DNA of 64,000 bases from Nocardiopsis alba DSM 43377. GTDB taxonomy: Bacteria; Actinomycetota; Actinomycetes; Streptosporangiales; Streptosporangiaceae. This document shows, piece by piece, positions 54,262 to 61,629 of this stretch. The notes under the pieces are model-generated. The model made no database searches, was not told the origin of the DNA, and worked only from the letters and a program-made list of their open reading frames with translations. The position numbers were made by a program, and so were the translations under genes. The stretch is taken from the NCBI RefSeq assembly GCF_000341225.1, contig NZ_ANAC01000007.1:186001-250000 (forward strand), given 5' to 3'. Each line of letters opens with the position of its first letter. The stretch's first letter is position 1.

Positions 54262-54911
54262 GCGTTCCCCCGTACGGGGCCGCCGACCCGGGGACACCGC
54301 CACCGCAGAGCCGTGTGTTCGCCACCACCGCCCTGGTGGTCCTGGCCCTGGTCGTCCTGGCCGCCTCCGGTCTCCTGGCCTGGTACCTGTTGACCTCGGG
54401 GGGTGAGCGCGGAGAATTCGAGGCCGCCCCCGAATGCGGGATCGGGCGGACCGAGGTCCTCGACGAGATCGTCCCCGACCACCGGCTCGAGGTCGAGGAG
54501 ACCGTCGGTACCGCTCAGGACACCTTCGGTACCGGCTGGCAGTGCCGCTGGGCCACCCCGGAGGGGGAGGGCGCCTCCGTGCCCGCCGCCGCCACCCTCG
54601 TCCTGGTGGCCGCCCCGGTCGAGGGAGGGCCGGACGTCGCCTCCGGCACCCTCTCCTCCACCGCGCAGGGGCACGAGCCCGAACCGGTCGACGACCTGGG
54701 GGACGAGGCGCTCCGGTGGGTCGAGACCGGGGCCTTCGAGGTGGGCTGTACCGGGGTGCGGGTCTCCAACCTGTACGTCGAGACCTGCTACACCGCCGCC
54801 ACCGACTACGAGGCCACCGGATCGGTCGACGGGGAGAGCGCGGCCGAGGACGCCGAGCGTCTGGCCCGTTCGATCGTGGCCGAGCTGCCCGAGGGCACCG
54901 CGGCCGACTGA
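54258..54911 (+). CDS. Single-pass membrane protein, paralogue of the preceding gene
   Basis: A 217-residue protein with a Pro-rich N terminus (PYGAADPGTPPP), one membrane segment (VFATTALVVLALVVLAASGLLAWYLL), and an outside domain with Cys in PECGIG and WQCRW, 40-odd residues apart, plus a second Cys pair (GCTG, ETCY). It shares layout and spacing with the gene before it and overlaps its stop by 4 bases, so the two are a coupled, diverged duplicate pair. Role unknown. Confidence 0.72.
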   Translation: MSVPPYGAADPGTPPPQSRVFATTALVVLALVVLAASGLLAWYLLTSGGERGEFEAAPECGIGRTEVLDEIVPDHRLEVEETVGTAQDTFGTGWQCRWATPEGEGASVPAAATLVLVAAPVEGGPDVASGTLSSTAQGHEPEPVDDLGDEALRWVETGAFEVGCTGVRVSNLYVETCYTAATDYEATGSVDGESAAEDAERLARSIVAELPEGTAAD

Positions 54912-54915
54912 GGGC

Positions 54916-56007
54916 TCACCAGAGCCCGTCGACGAACCTCTCCAGGGCCGGGGCCACGTCGGGGGAGAAGGGCCGGTCGCCGTCGAGGGCGGCCGCGCCG
55001 GGGGAGTCGTCGTACTCGCGCAGGACGTGGTCGGTGCCGGGCAGGTCCACCCGCTCGGCGTCCTCGAACCCGGTCATGAGCCGATCGATCTCGTCCCGGG
55101 GGATCTGGGCGTCCTCCTCGCCCCACAACACCAGGACCGGGGTGTCGTCCGGCAGGTCGCGGGCGAGGTCGACCGGGTCGAAGGCGTCGATCCAGGCGAG
55201 GAAGTCCTGGTTCTGAGGCGCGAAGATCCCGGTCGGGTCGTACATGTCCAGTTCGTCTCCGGCGCGGACGAGGGCGCGGGCCGTCCGGATGTCGGAGAGG
55301 ATCATCGCGGCGTCGGACTCGTTCACGGCGCCCTGGGCCTCGGCGGTGCGGACCTGCTCGGTGATCTGTCGGTCGATGACGTCGAGCATGCGGGCCCCGG
55401 GCGGGGCGGCCAGCACCAGGGCGGGGTCGGCGTCCTCCAGCACCTCTCGGGCGCGCAGGGCGAACAGGGCGCCTTCGCTGTGGCCGACGATCAGGGTGCG
55501 TTCGGGGTCCACCTCGGGCTGGGCGATCAGCTCCTCGTAGGCGGCGGCCATCTGGGCGTCGAAGAGCAGGGGATCGATGTCCTCGCCCATGGCCTCGACG
55601 GTCTTCTCGTCCCAGGTGTCGGGGTCGCCGCTGCCGAACTTGTCGTAGCGCAGGGAGGCCACCCCGGCGCCGGCCAGGACCCGGGAGAGGTTGAGGTTGG
55701 TGTCGGCCTCGGGGCGGCCGTCGCTGTTGCCGTTCCGGTTCGTCGGCCCGCTGCCGGAGATGATGAGGGCGCCCGGCACCGGCTCCCCGTCCGGGGATTC
55801 GGGGTGGGTGAAGGAGCCTTCGACGGTGAACCCGCCGCCCTCGAAGGTCACGTCGCGGCCGTCGGCGGAGAGCCCGGGAGGTTCGGGCCCCTCGTCGCCG
55901 GGGGAGCAGGCGGAGGCGGACAGCGCGACGGCGATCACGGCCGACGTGAGGAGGGTACGTCGGGAGGAACGGTCGGGGAGGGCGGGAACACGGACACGAA
56001 TGGACAC
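54916..56007 (-). CDS. Lipoprotein alpha/beta hydrolase (S33/acyl-hydrolase-like)
   Basis: A 363-residue exported hydrolase. The signal SAVIAVALSASAC ends in a lipobox, so it should be anchored outside the membrane. GHSEGA carries the nucleophile; Asp (WGEEDAQIP) and His (GTDHVLREYDD) follow in the order of the triad. SGSGPTNRNGNSD near residue 75 gives the oxyanion region, as in the esterase/aminopeptidase-like proteins that act on bile-salt- or peptide-type substrates. GTG at 56007 follows TACTCT-GAAGAAC. It is convergent with the membrane pair and downstream of lexA. Confidence 0.82.
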   Translation of the reverse strand: MSIRVRVPALPDRSSRRTLLTSAVIAVALSASACSPGDEGPEPPGLSADGRDVTFEGGGFTVEGSFTHPESPDGEPVPGALIISGSGPTNRNGNSDGRPEADTNLNLSRVLAGAGVASLRYDKFGSGDPDTWDEKTVEAMGEDIDPLLFDAQMAAAYEELIAQPEVDPERTLIVGHSEGALFALRAREVLEDADPALVLAAPPGARMLDVIDRQITEQVRTAEAQGAVNESDAAMILSDIRTARALVRAGDELDMYDPTGIFAPQNQDFLAWIDAFDPVDLARDLPDDTPVLVLWGEEDAQIPRDEIDRLMTGFEDAERVDLPGTDHVLREYDDSPGAAALDGDRPFSPDVAPALERFVDGLW

Positions 56008-56064
56008 GTTCTTCAGAGTATCGGCCGGTCCGTGGGCCGCGCCCTCCACCGTTCGCGGAGGGGG

Positions 56065-56796
56065 TCAGACGCGGCGCATGACCGTGACGACCTTGCCCAG
56101 GATGGTGGCCTCGTCGCCGTCGATCGGCTCGTAGGCGTCGTTGCGCGGCATCAGACGCACGTGACCGTCGGCCCCGCGGTGGAACACCTTCACGGTGGCC
56201 TCGTCGTCCAGCATGGCCGCGACGATGTCGCCGTTCTCGGCGTTGGGCTGCTGGCGGACCACCACCAGGTCGCCGTCGGTGATGGCGGCGTCGGTCATGG
56301 AGTCGCCGACCACGGTGAGCATGAACAGACGCCCCTCGCCGACCAGCTGACGGGGCAGCGCCAGGACGTCCTCGACCGACTCCTCGGCCAGGATCGGGCC
56401 GCCCGCGGCGATCCGTCCCACCAAGGGCACCGAGGCGGCGCGGGTGGCGTCGGCGGTGAGCTGGTCGTGGGTCAGGCTCTGGCCCTCGTCGCGGCCGGGA
56501 ACGCACAGTTCCACGGCGCGTGGCCGATTCTGGTCACGGCGCAGGTAGCCCTTGCGCTGGAGCACCTTGAGCTGGTGGGCCACGCTGGAGGGGCTGGAAA
56601 GGCCGACCGTCTCGCCGATCTCCCGGATCGAGGGCGGATAACCGCGTTCGCGAACATAACGCTGGATGCAGTTGAGAACGCTCTGCTGGCGCGCGGTGAG
56701 TTTGGGGGCGACGGGCGTGACACCGCCCGTGTCACCCACGGGCGAAAGAACGGTGGTGTTTCCGGAGTGATCGGCTCCGGGGTTGTCCTCCGGCAC
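56065..56796 (-). CDS. lexA: SOS repressor LexA
   Basis: A 243-residue LexA. The winged helix ([34 protein letters not shown]) lies at residues ~55-88, the self-cleavage site is Ala131-Gly132 in GRIAAGGPI, and the catalytic pair is Ser166 (VGDSMTDA) and Lys203 (ATVKVFHR). It represses DNA-repair genes until RecA-DNA filaments trigger cleavage. An N-terminal extension of ~30 polar residues is typical for actinobacteria. A near-perfect LexA box lies 137 bases ahead of the start, so lexA regulates itself. Confidence 0.97.
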   Translation of the reverse strand: MPEDNPGADHSGNTTVLSPVGDTGGVTPVAPKLTARQQSVLNCIQRYVRERGYPPSIREIGETVGLSSPSSVAHQLKVLQRKGYLRRDQNRPRAVELCVPGRDEGQSLTHDQLTADATRAASVPLVGRIAAGGPILAEESVEDVLALPRQLVGEGRLFMLTVVGDSMTDAAITDGDLVVVRQQPNAENGDIVAAMLDDEATVKVFHRGADGHVRLMPRNDAYEPIDGDEATILGKVVTVMRRV

Positions 56797-56932
56797 GGCC
56801 GGGCCTCCTCGGTGTTCGGTTCGGTCAGGGCCTGTTCGGGTGTCCGGTGCCGGCCCTGCCGACCGGCTGGTCCGCGGGGTGGTGAAGCCGGCGTGAAAAC
56901 AAGGTCAAGATTAGTCGTTGCACACGGTGATA

Positions 56933-56948
56933 TCAAACAAGCGTTCGA
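56933..56948. promoter_or_regulatory. LexA box
   Basis: TCAAACAAGCGTTCGA matches the actinobacterial SOS box TCGAAC-N4-GTTCGA at all but one of the twelve conserved positions. It lies upstream of lexA and is also positioned to control rightward transcription. Confidence 0.85.
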
Positions 56949-57174
56949 GGGTCGTGGAGATATGACCGGGCCTTTTCGATGGACGTTTTCGGGTCCCCTC
57001 GATCGGGCGTTCGCGCGTCTTCGTCCGAGGGTGTTCGGCCAATGTCGAAAACGGCTTTCCGGGGGTCGGTCCGAGGGCGGTATGGGGTTCGTCTCGTGGA
57101 AGTCGGTCGAGGGTCCGAACGGGCCGGAAAGGCCCGCCTCGTAAGGGGCGGACGCCGCTCCGGCGGATCGCCGG

Positions 57175-57196
57175 ACGGAGGGCGCGCGCCCTCCGT
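57175..57196 (+). terminator. Perfect 22-base palindrome, hairpin of unknown purpose
   Basis: ACGGAGGGC-GCGC-GCCCTCCGT is a 9-bp stem with a 4-base loop (11 bp if fully paired), followed by TCCCG. It has no gene upstream on either strand within 200 bases, so it may end a short RNA. Confidence 0.45.
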
Positions 57197-57341
57197 TCCC
57201 GTAGTCTTGACGCCGGTGTCCGGCACCGCCCCGCCCCCGTCTCCACCCCCCTCTCCGAGCGCCCCGCGAGGGTCCTCGACGCGAGCCCGGGAACACGCCG
57301 TCGTCAAGGTTGCGACCCGCGCTGCGGAGGGCTAGGTTCGA

Positions 57342-57399
57342 CCACAACATCTGGTGTTGCCGATGGGGCTTGCGCCTAGAAGTTGTGGTTAAGTAGATC
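57342..57399 (+). promoter_or_regulatory. NrdR boxes and nrdR-nrdJ promoter
   Basis: Box 1 CACAACATCTGGTGTTG (57343-57359) and box 2 CTAGAAGTTGTG (57376-57387), the latter close to the reverse complement of box 1 (10 of 12). Their centres are about three helical turns apart, the spacing known for NrdR. TTGCGC (57370-57375), 18-base spacer and TAGATC (57394-57399) make the promoter, with box 2 between -35 and -10. Confidence 0.72.
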
Positions 57400-57440
57400 T
57401 ACGGGTCGTTGTTCGGGTCGAGGGAAGCAGGTGAACCGGG

Positions 57441-57968
57441 ATGCACTGTCCGTTCTGCCGCCATCCGGACACCCGGGTGATCGACAGCAGGTCCACCGAC
57501 GACGGCGCGGCCATCAGACGCCGCCGCACCTGCCCGGTCTGCGAACGCCGCTTCACCACGCAGGAGACCGTCCTGCTCATGGTCGCCAAGCGCTCCGGGG
57601 TCACCGAGCCCTTCAGCCGCACCAAGGTCATCGCCGGCGTCCGCCGCGCCTGTCAGGGGCGCCCGGTCTCCGAGGACGCCCTCGCCAAACTGGGGCAAAA
57701 GGTCGAGGAGGAGATCCGGTCCAGAGGCGTGGCCGAGGTCCCCGCCCACGAGATCGGGCTGGCCATCCTCGGCCCGATGCGCGACCTGGACGAGGTCGCC
57801 TACCTGCACTTCGCCAGCGTCTATCGGGGCTTCGAGAGCCTGGCCGACTTCGAGGCCGAGATCGCCGGTCTGCGCCGTGACCGAGGGGAGGACCCCTCGA
57901 AGCGGGAGGAACCGTCCGAGGGGAACGGATCGCCCCGACCCGCGATCGACACCACAACTTCGGGCTAG
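57441..57968 (+). CDS. nrdR: Transcriptional repressor NrdR
   Basis: A 175-residue repressor of ribonucleotide reductase genes. An N-terminal zinc ribbon (Cys3, Cys6, Cys31, Cys34) is followed by the ATP-cone: [53 protein letters not shown]. It senses ATP/dATP and binds NrdR boxes, here seen upstream of itself. The C terminus has a ~25-residue polar tail beyond the usual length. It stands directly upstream of nrdJ as in Streptomyces. Confidence 0.97.
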   Translation: MHCPFCRHPDTRVIDSRSTDDGAAIRRRRTCPVCERRFTTQETVLLMVAKRSGVTEPFSRTKVIAGVRRACQGRPVSEDALAKLGQKVEEEIRSRGVAEVPAHEIGLAILGPMRDLDEVAYLHFASVYRGFESLADFEAEIAGLRRDRGEDPSKREEPSEGNGSPRPAIDTTTSG

Positions 57969-57971
57969 CAG

Positions 57972-57997
57972 TCCGGACGTCCATCGCGACGTCCGGA
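57972..57997 (+). terminator. Hairpin between nrdR and nrdJ
   Basis: A 10-bp perfect stem TCCGGACGTC/GACGTCCGGA with a 6-base loop begins 4 bases after the nrdR stop. No T-tract; it may reduce read-through into nrdJ or stabilise the message. Confidence 0.6.
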
Positions 57998-58008
57998 GCC
58001 ATCATCCC

Positions 58009-58058
58009 GGGTGGTCGACCTCACGGCGAGGGAGCACGCCGCCGTGGTCGACCCACCC
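58009..58058 (+). promoter_or_regulatory. Second, longer leader hairpin before nrdJ
   Basis: GGGTGGTCGACCTCACGGCG pairs with CGCCGTGGTCGACCCACCC (two small bulges), about 18 bp. Together with the preceding stem it makes a structured leader of ~155 bases before nrdJ. I do not see a B12-box, so a cobalamin riboswitch is not claimed. Confidence 0.45.
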
Positions 58059-58127
58059 CGCCACCAGGGACATCCGCGCGGGCATCAGCGTTTCCGCGCA
58101 CGATCAGTATTTCGGGGAGACTCCGTC

Positions 58128-60941
58128 ATGACGGAAACCACCAGCGGCCCTACGGGACGCAAGGGCAAGGGGTCGCGCAAGGGCCTGAAGATCAAGCGGG
58201 TCTTCACGACCGCCGGTACCCACCCCTACGACACGCTGGAGTGGGAGCGTCGGGACGTCGTCATGACGAACTGGCGCGACGGCAGCGTCAACTTCGAGCA
58301 GCGCGGCGTGGAGTTCCCCACGACCTGGTCGGTGAACGCGACCCAGATCGTGGCCAGCAAGTACTTCCGTGGCGCGCTCGGCACCCCCGAGCGCGAGTGG
58401 AGCCTCAAGCAGCTCATCGACCGCGTCGTCGGGGTCTACACCGACACCGGTCGTAAGAACGGCTACTTCGCCTCCGACGAGGACGCCGAGGTCTTCGACC
58501 ACGAGCTCAAGTACGCGCTCGCCCACCAGCTCTTCAGCTTCAACTCGCCGGTCTGGTTCAACGTCGGCACCACCTCCGCCCAGCAGGTCAGCGCCTGCTT
58601 CATCCTGTCCGTCGACGACACCATGGAGTCGATCCTGGACTGGTACAAGGAGGAGGGGATCATCTTCAAGGGCGGTTCCGGCGCGGGTGTGAACCTGTCC
58701 CGCATCCGCTCCAGCAAGGAACTGCTCACCTCGGGCGGCACCGCTTCCGGTCCGGTCTCCTTCATGCGCGGCGCCGACGCCTCCGCCGGGACCATCAAGT
58801 CCGGTGGCGCCACCCGCCGCGCGGCCAAGATGGTCGTGCTGGACGTCGACCACCCCGACATCGAGGAGTTCGTCGAGACCAAGTCCCGCGAGGAGCACAA
58901 GATCCGTGCCCTGCGCGACGCCGGCTTCGACGTGGACCTGGGCGGCGCCGACATGTTCAGCGTCCAGTACCAGAACGCCAACAACTCGGTCCGGGTCTCC
59001 GACGCCTTCATGCGCGCGGTCGAGACCGAGTCCGACTTCGGTCTCACCTCCCGTACCACCGGCGAGGTCATCGCGACCGTCGACGCCAAGGGCCTCTTCC
59101 ACCGCATGGCCAAGGCCGCCTGGGAGTGCGCCGACCCGGGCATCCAGTACGACGGCACCATCCAGGACTGGCACACCAACCCCGAGACCGGTCGCATCTC
59201 CGCGTCCAACCCCTGCTCGGAGTACCTGTCCCTGGACGACTCCTCCTGCAACCTCGCCTCGATCAACCTGCTCAAGTTCCTGCGCGAGGACGACACCTTC
59301 GACGTCGAGCGGTTCACCCGGCTCACCGAGCTGATCATCACGGCGATGGACATCTCCATCACCTTCGCCGACTTCCCGACCGAGAAGATCGGCGAGACCA
59401 CCCGCGCCTACCGTCAGCTGGGCATCGGCTACGCCAACCTGGGCGCCCTGCTCATGGCCACCGGTCACGCCTACGACTCCGAGGGCGGCCGCGCGGTCGC
59501 CGCCGCCATCACCTCGCTGATGACCGGCGCCGCCTACCGCCGTAGCGCCGAGATGGCCGGGGTCGTGGGCCCCTACGACGGCTACAAGCGCAACGAGCAG
59601 GCGCACAAGCGGGTCATGCGCAAGCACGCCGCCGCCAACGACGACCTGCGCACCATCGGCACCCTGGAGGAGCCCATCCACGCCGCCGCCACCGGCGAGT
59701 GGGCGGAGTGCCTCAAGGTCGGCGAGCGCAACGGTTGGCGCAACGCCCAGGCCAGCCTGCTGGCGCCCACCGGCACCATCGGCTTCATGATGGACTGCGA
59801 CACCACCGGTATCGAGCCGGACTTCTCGCTGGTCAAGTACAAGAAGCTGGTCGGCGGCGGCTCCATGCAGATCGTCAACCAGGCGATCCCGCGGGCGCTC
59901 AAGAACCTGGGCTACCAGGACGAGCAGATCGAGGCGATCGTCGAGTACGTCGCCGAGAACGGCCACGTGGTGGACGCCCCGTCCCTGCGCCCCGAGCACT
60001 ACGAGGTGTTCGACTGCGCGATGGGCCGCCGCTACATCCAGCCCATGGGTCACGTGCGCATGATGTCCGCCGTGCAGCCGTTCCTGTCCGGCGCGATCTC
60101 CAAGACGGTGAACGTGCCGGAGGAGGCGACGGTCGCCGACTTCGAGCACATCTACTTCGAGGGCTGGCGTCTGGGGCTCAAGGCCCTGGCCGTCTACCGC
60201 GACAACTGCAAGGTCGGACAGCCCCTGTCCACGGCCAAGACCGAGGACAAGGCCGAGGAGAGGACCGAGGCGGCCCCCGAGGTCGTCGAGGTGCCCCGTC
60301 CGGTCCGCCGTCGTCTGCCCAAGAAGCGGCCGAGCGAGACCACCTCGTTCTCCGTGGGCGGTGCCGAGGGTTACATCACCGCCGGCTCCTACCCGGACGA
60401 CGGTCTGGGGGAGGTCTTCATGAAGCTCGGCAAGCAGGGCTCGACCCTGGCCGGTGTCATGGACGCCTTCTCCATCGCGATCTCCATCGCCCTCCAGTAC
60501 GGGGTCCCGCTGGAGACCTACGTGGAGAAGTTCACCAACATGCGCTTCGACCCGGCCGGTATGACCGACGACCCGGACATCCGCATGGCGCAGTCGGTGG
60601 TGGACTACATCTTCCGTCGTCTGGCGCTGGACCACCTGCCCTACGAGGAGCGCGCGGCCCTGGGCGTGCTGTCGGCCTCCGAGCGCGAGGCGCAGCTCAA
60701 CGGCGAGGACCCGGCCCAGATCGCCGCCCAGGTGGAGTCCTACTCCCAGTCGGCCTCCACCGGCGCGGCCACGACCGAGTCGGCCCCGACCGCCCCGGCC
60801 GAGGCGGAGGAGAAGCGGGCCCCGGCCTCCGAGGGTTTCGTGGCGGACGCCCCGCTGTGCATCACCTGCGGGACCAAGATGCGTCCCTCCGGTAGCTGCT
60901 ACGCCTGCGAGGGCTGCGGCGCCACCAGCGGTTGCAGCTGA
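58128..60941 (+). CDS. nrdJ: Adenosylcobalamin-dependent (class II) ribonucleoside reductase
   Basis: A 937-residue class II RNR that reduces ribonucleotides using a radical made from coenzyme B12. Motifs: SFNSPVWFNVG, SACFILSVDDTMESI, GGSGAGVNLSRIRS, SNPCSEYLSLDDSSCNLASINL (radical/redox Cys and Glu; quoted as family pattern), APTGTIGFMMDCDTTGIEPDF, and a C-terminal CxxC zinc-ribbon-like tail (CITCGTKMRPSGSC, CEGCG). GGGGAGAC precedes the ATG at 58128; the earlier in-frame start at 58011 falls in the structured leader. It forms an operon with nrdR. Confidence 0.97.
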   Translation: MTETTSGPTGRKGKGSRKGLKIKRVFTTAGTHPYDTLEWERRDVVMTNWRDGSVNFEQRGVEFPTTWSVNATQIVASKYFRGALGTPEREWSLKQLIDRVVGVYTDTGRKNGYFASDEDAEVFDHELKYALAHQLFSFNSPVWFNVGTTSAQQVSACFILSVDDTMESILDWYKEEGIIFKGGSGAGVNLSRIRSSKELLTSGGTASGPVSFMRGADASAGTIKSGGATRRAAKMVVLDVDHPDIEEFVETKSREEHKIRALRDAGFDVDLGGADMFSVQYQNANNSVRVSDAFMRAVETESDFGLTSRTTGEVIATVDAKGLFHRMAKAAWECADPGIQYDGTIQDWHTNPETGRISASNPCSEYLSLDDSSCNLASINLLKFLREDDTFDVERFTRLTELIITAMDISITFADFPTEKIGETTRAYRQLGIGYANLGALLMATGHAYDSEGGRAVAAAITSLMTGAAYRRSAEMAGVVGPYDGYKRNEQAHKRVMRKHAAANDDLRTIGTLEEPIHAAATGEWAECLKVGERNGWRNAQASLLAPTGTIGFMMDCDTTGIEPDFSLVKYKKLVGGGSMQIVNQAIPRALKNLGYQDEQIEAIVEYVAENGHVVDAPSLRPEHYEVFDCAMGRRYIQPMGHVRMMSAVQPFLSGAISKTVNVPEEATVADFEHIYFEGWRLGLKALAVYRDNCKVGQPLSTAKTEDKAEERTEAAPEVVEVPRPVRRRLPKKRPSETTSFSVGGAEGYITAGSYPDDGLGEVFMKLGKQGSTLAGVMDAFSIAISIALQYGVPLETYVEKFTNMRFDPAGMTDDPDIRMAQSVVDYIFRRLALDHLPYEERAALGVLSASEREAQLNGEDPAQIAAQVESYSQSASTGAATTESAPTAPAEAEEKRAPASEGFVADAPLCITCGTKMRPSGSCYACEGCGATSGCS

Positions 60942-60988
60942 TCCGAGGCCTCTAGAGGCGATACGAGACCTCTAGGGACCGAGTGATC

Positions 60989-61017
60989 GAGGGGGAGACG
61001 CGCGGCGTCTCCCCCTC
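60989..61017 (+). terminator. Terminator after nrdJ
   Basis: A perfect 13-bp stem (GAGGGGGAGACGC and complement) with a GCG triloop, followed by TTCGTCG. A palindrome GCCTCTAGAGGC lies just upstream at 60948-60959. Confidence 0.9.
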
Positions 61018-61057
61018 TTCGTCGTCTCCGTGTCCCGTGGACGTTCCGAGGGGACGG

Positions 61058-61363
61058 TCAGTCGCCCTTCCGGTCTCCGACGACGGTGGCGACGGCGGCG
61101 GTCGCCGCGGTCACCCCGAGCACCGAGGGCCAGGCGCCGACCTTCTTGGCCAGGGGGTGGGAGAGGCCGAAGGCCCCCACGTAGAGACCGGTCAACGCGA
61201 CGGCGGTGCCCAGACCCGAGCGGCGACGCCAGGTCTCGAAGGCGGCGGCGCCGCACGCGGCCAGGACGGCGCCGCCCAGCGGCCTGTTGCCGGTGGCGCG
61301 GGCCACCGAGTAGCCGCCGATCAGACCGGCGCTGGTCAGGGCGGCACTGGGTAGAGCGGTCAT
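61058..61363 (-). CDS. Small membrane protein
   Basis: A 101-residue protein with three hydrophobic stretches (AALTSAGLIGGYSVA; LGGAVLAACGAAAFETW; GTAVALTGLYVGAFGL; then VLGVTAATAAVATVV), Lys/Arg at the end. GGGGAGG before the ATG at 61363 favours it over an ATG at 61378. No family recognised. It is divergent from the SPFH operon and convergent with nrdJ. Confidence 0.65.
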   Translation of the reverse strand: MTALPSAALTSAGLIGGYSVARATGNRPLGGAVLAACGAAAFETWRRRSGLGTAVALTGLYVGAFGLSHPLAKKVGAWPSVLGVTAATAAVATVVGDRKGD

Positions 61364-61629
61364 CGGGATCCTCCCCATGGATGTGTTCCGTCCCTTTCGA
61401 CGGTAGCCCCCTCCTCGACGGGTCCTCGGGCGGCTCGCATGTAGAGGTCGGGGAGAGGTCGCATCACGCTCCAGCCACGGATCTGTGTTTCGGTTTGTCC
61501 GCATGGCACTCTTATGTTCTGGCCACTATCGCCTGTTCGCGTACGAAATCCGCTCTCACCTGGAACCCGAGCGGTGTACGCCGCGTCGAAGTCGTCAGTT
61601 CCCGCTGTTCCAGAATGGAGTGCTTGCCT

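Larger units (their letters stand above)
56797..57440. other. Long intergenic region between lexA and nrdR
   Basis: 644 bases without a convincing gene. It holds the LexA box (56933-56948), a perfect hairpin (57175-57196) and the NrdR-type boxes with the nrdR promoter (57342-57399). A short plus-strand frame (56962-57144) lacks the codon bias of real genes, so I do not call it. In mycobacteria a LysM gene lies between lexA and nrdR; I see no trace of it here. Confidence 0.6.

Noticed and set aside
54403-57144. A 913-codon plus-strand frame running through the hydrolase and lexA
   Set aside because: It is antisense of two well-supported minus-strand genes; its translation is repetitive.
56962-57144. 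A 60-codon plus-strand frame just behind the LexA box, possible SOS micro-gene
   Set aside because: Codon use (ttt, cct, cgt, tgt, aaa) is unlike real genes here and the ribosome-binding site is too close; kept only as non-coding space.
57969-58127. Cobalamin riboswitch ahead of nrdJ
   Set aside because: GCCACCAGG resembles part of a B12 box, but the rest of the conserved core is not visible.
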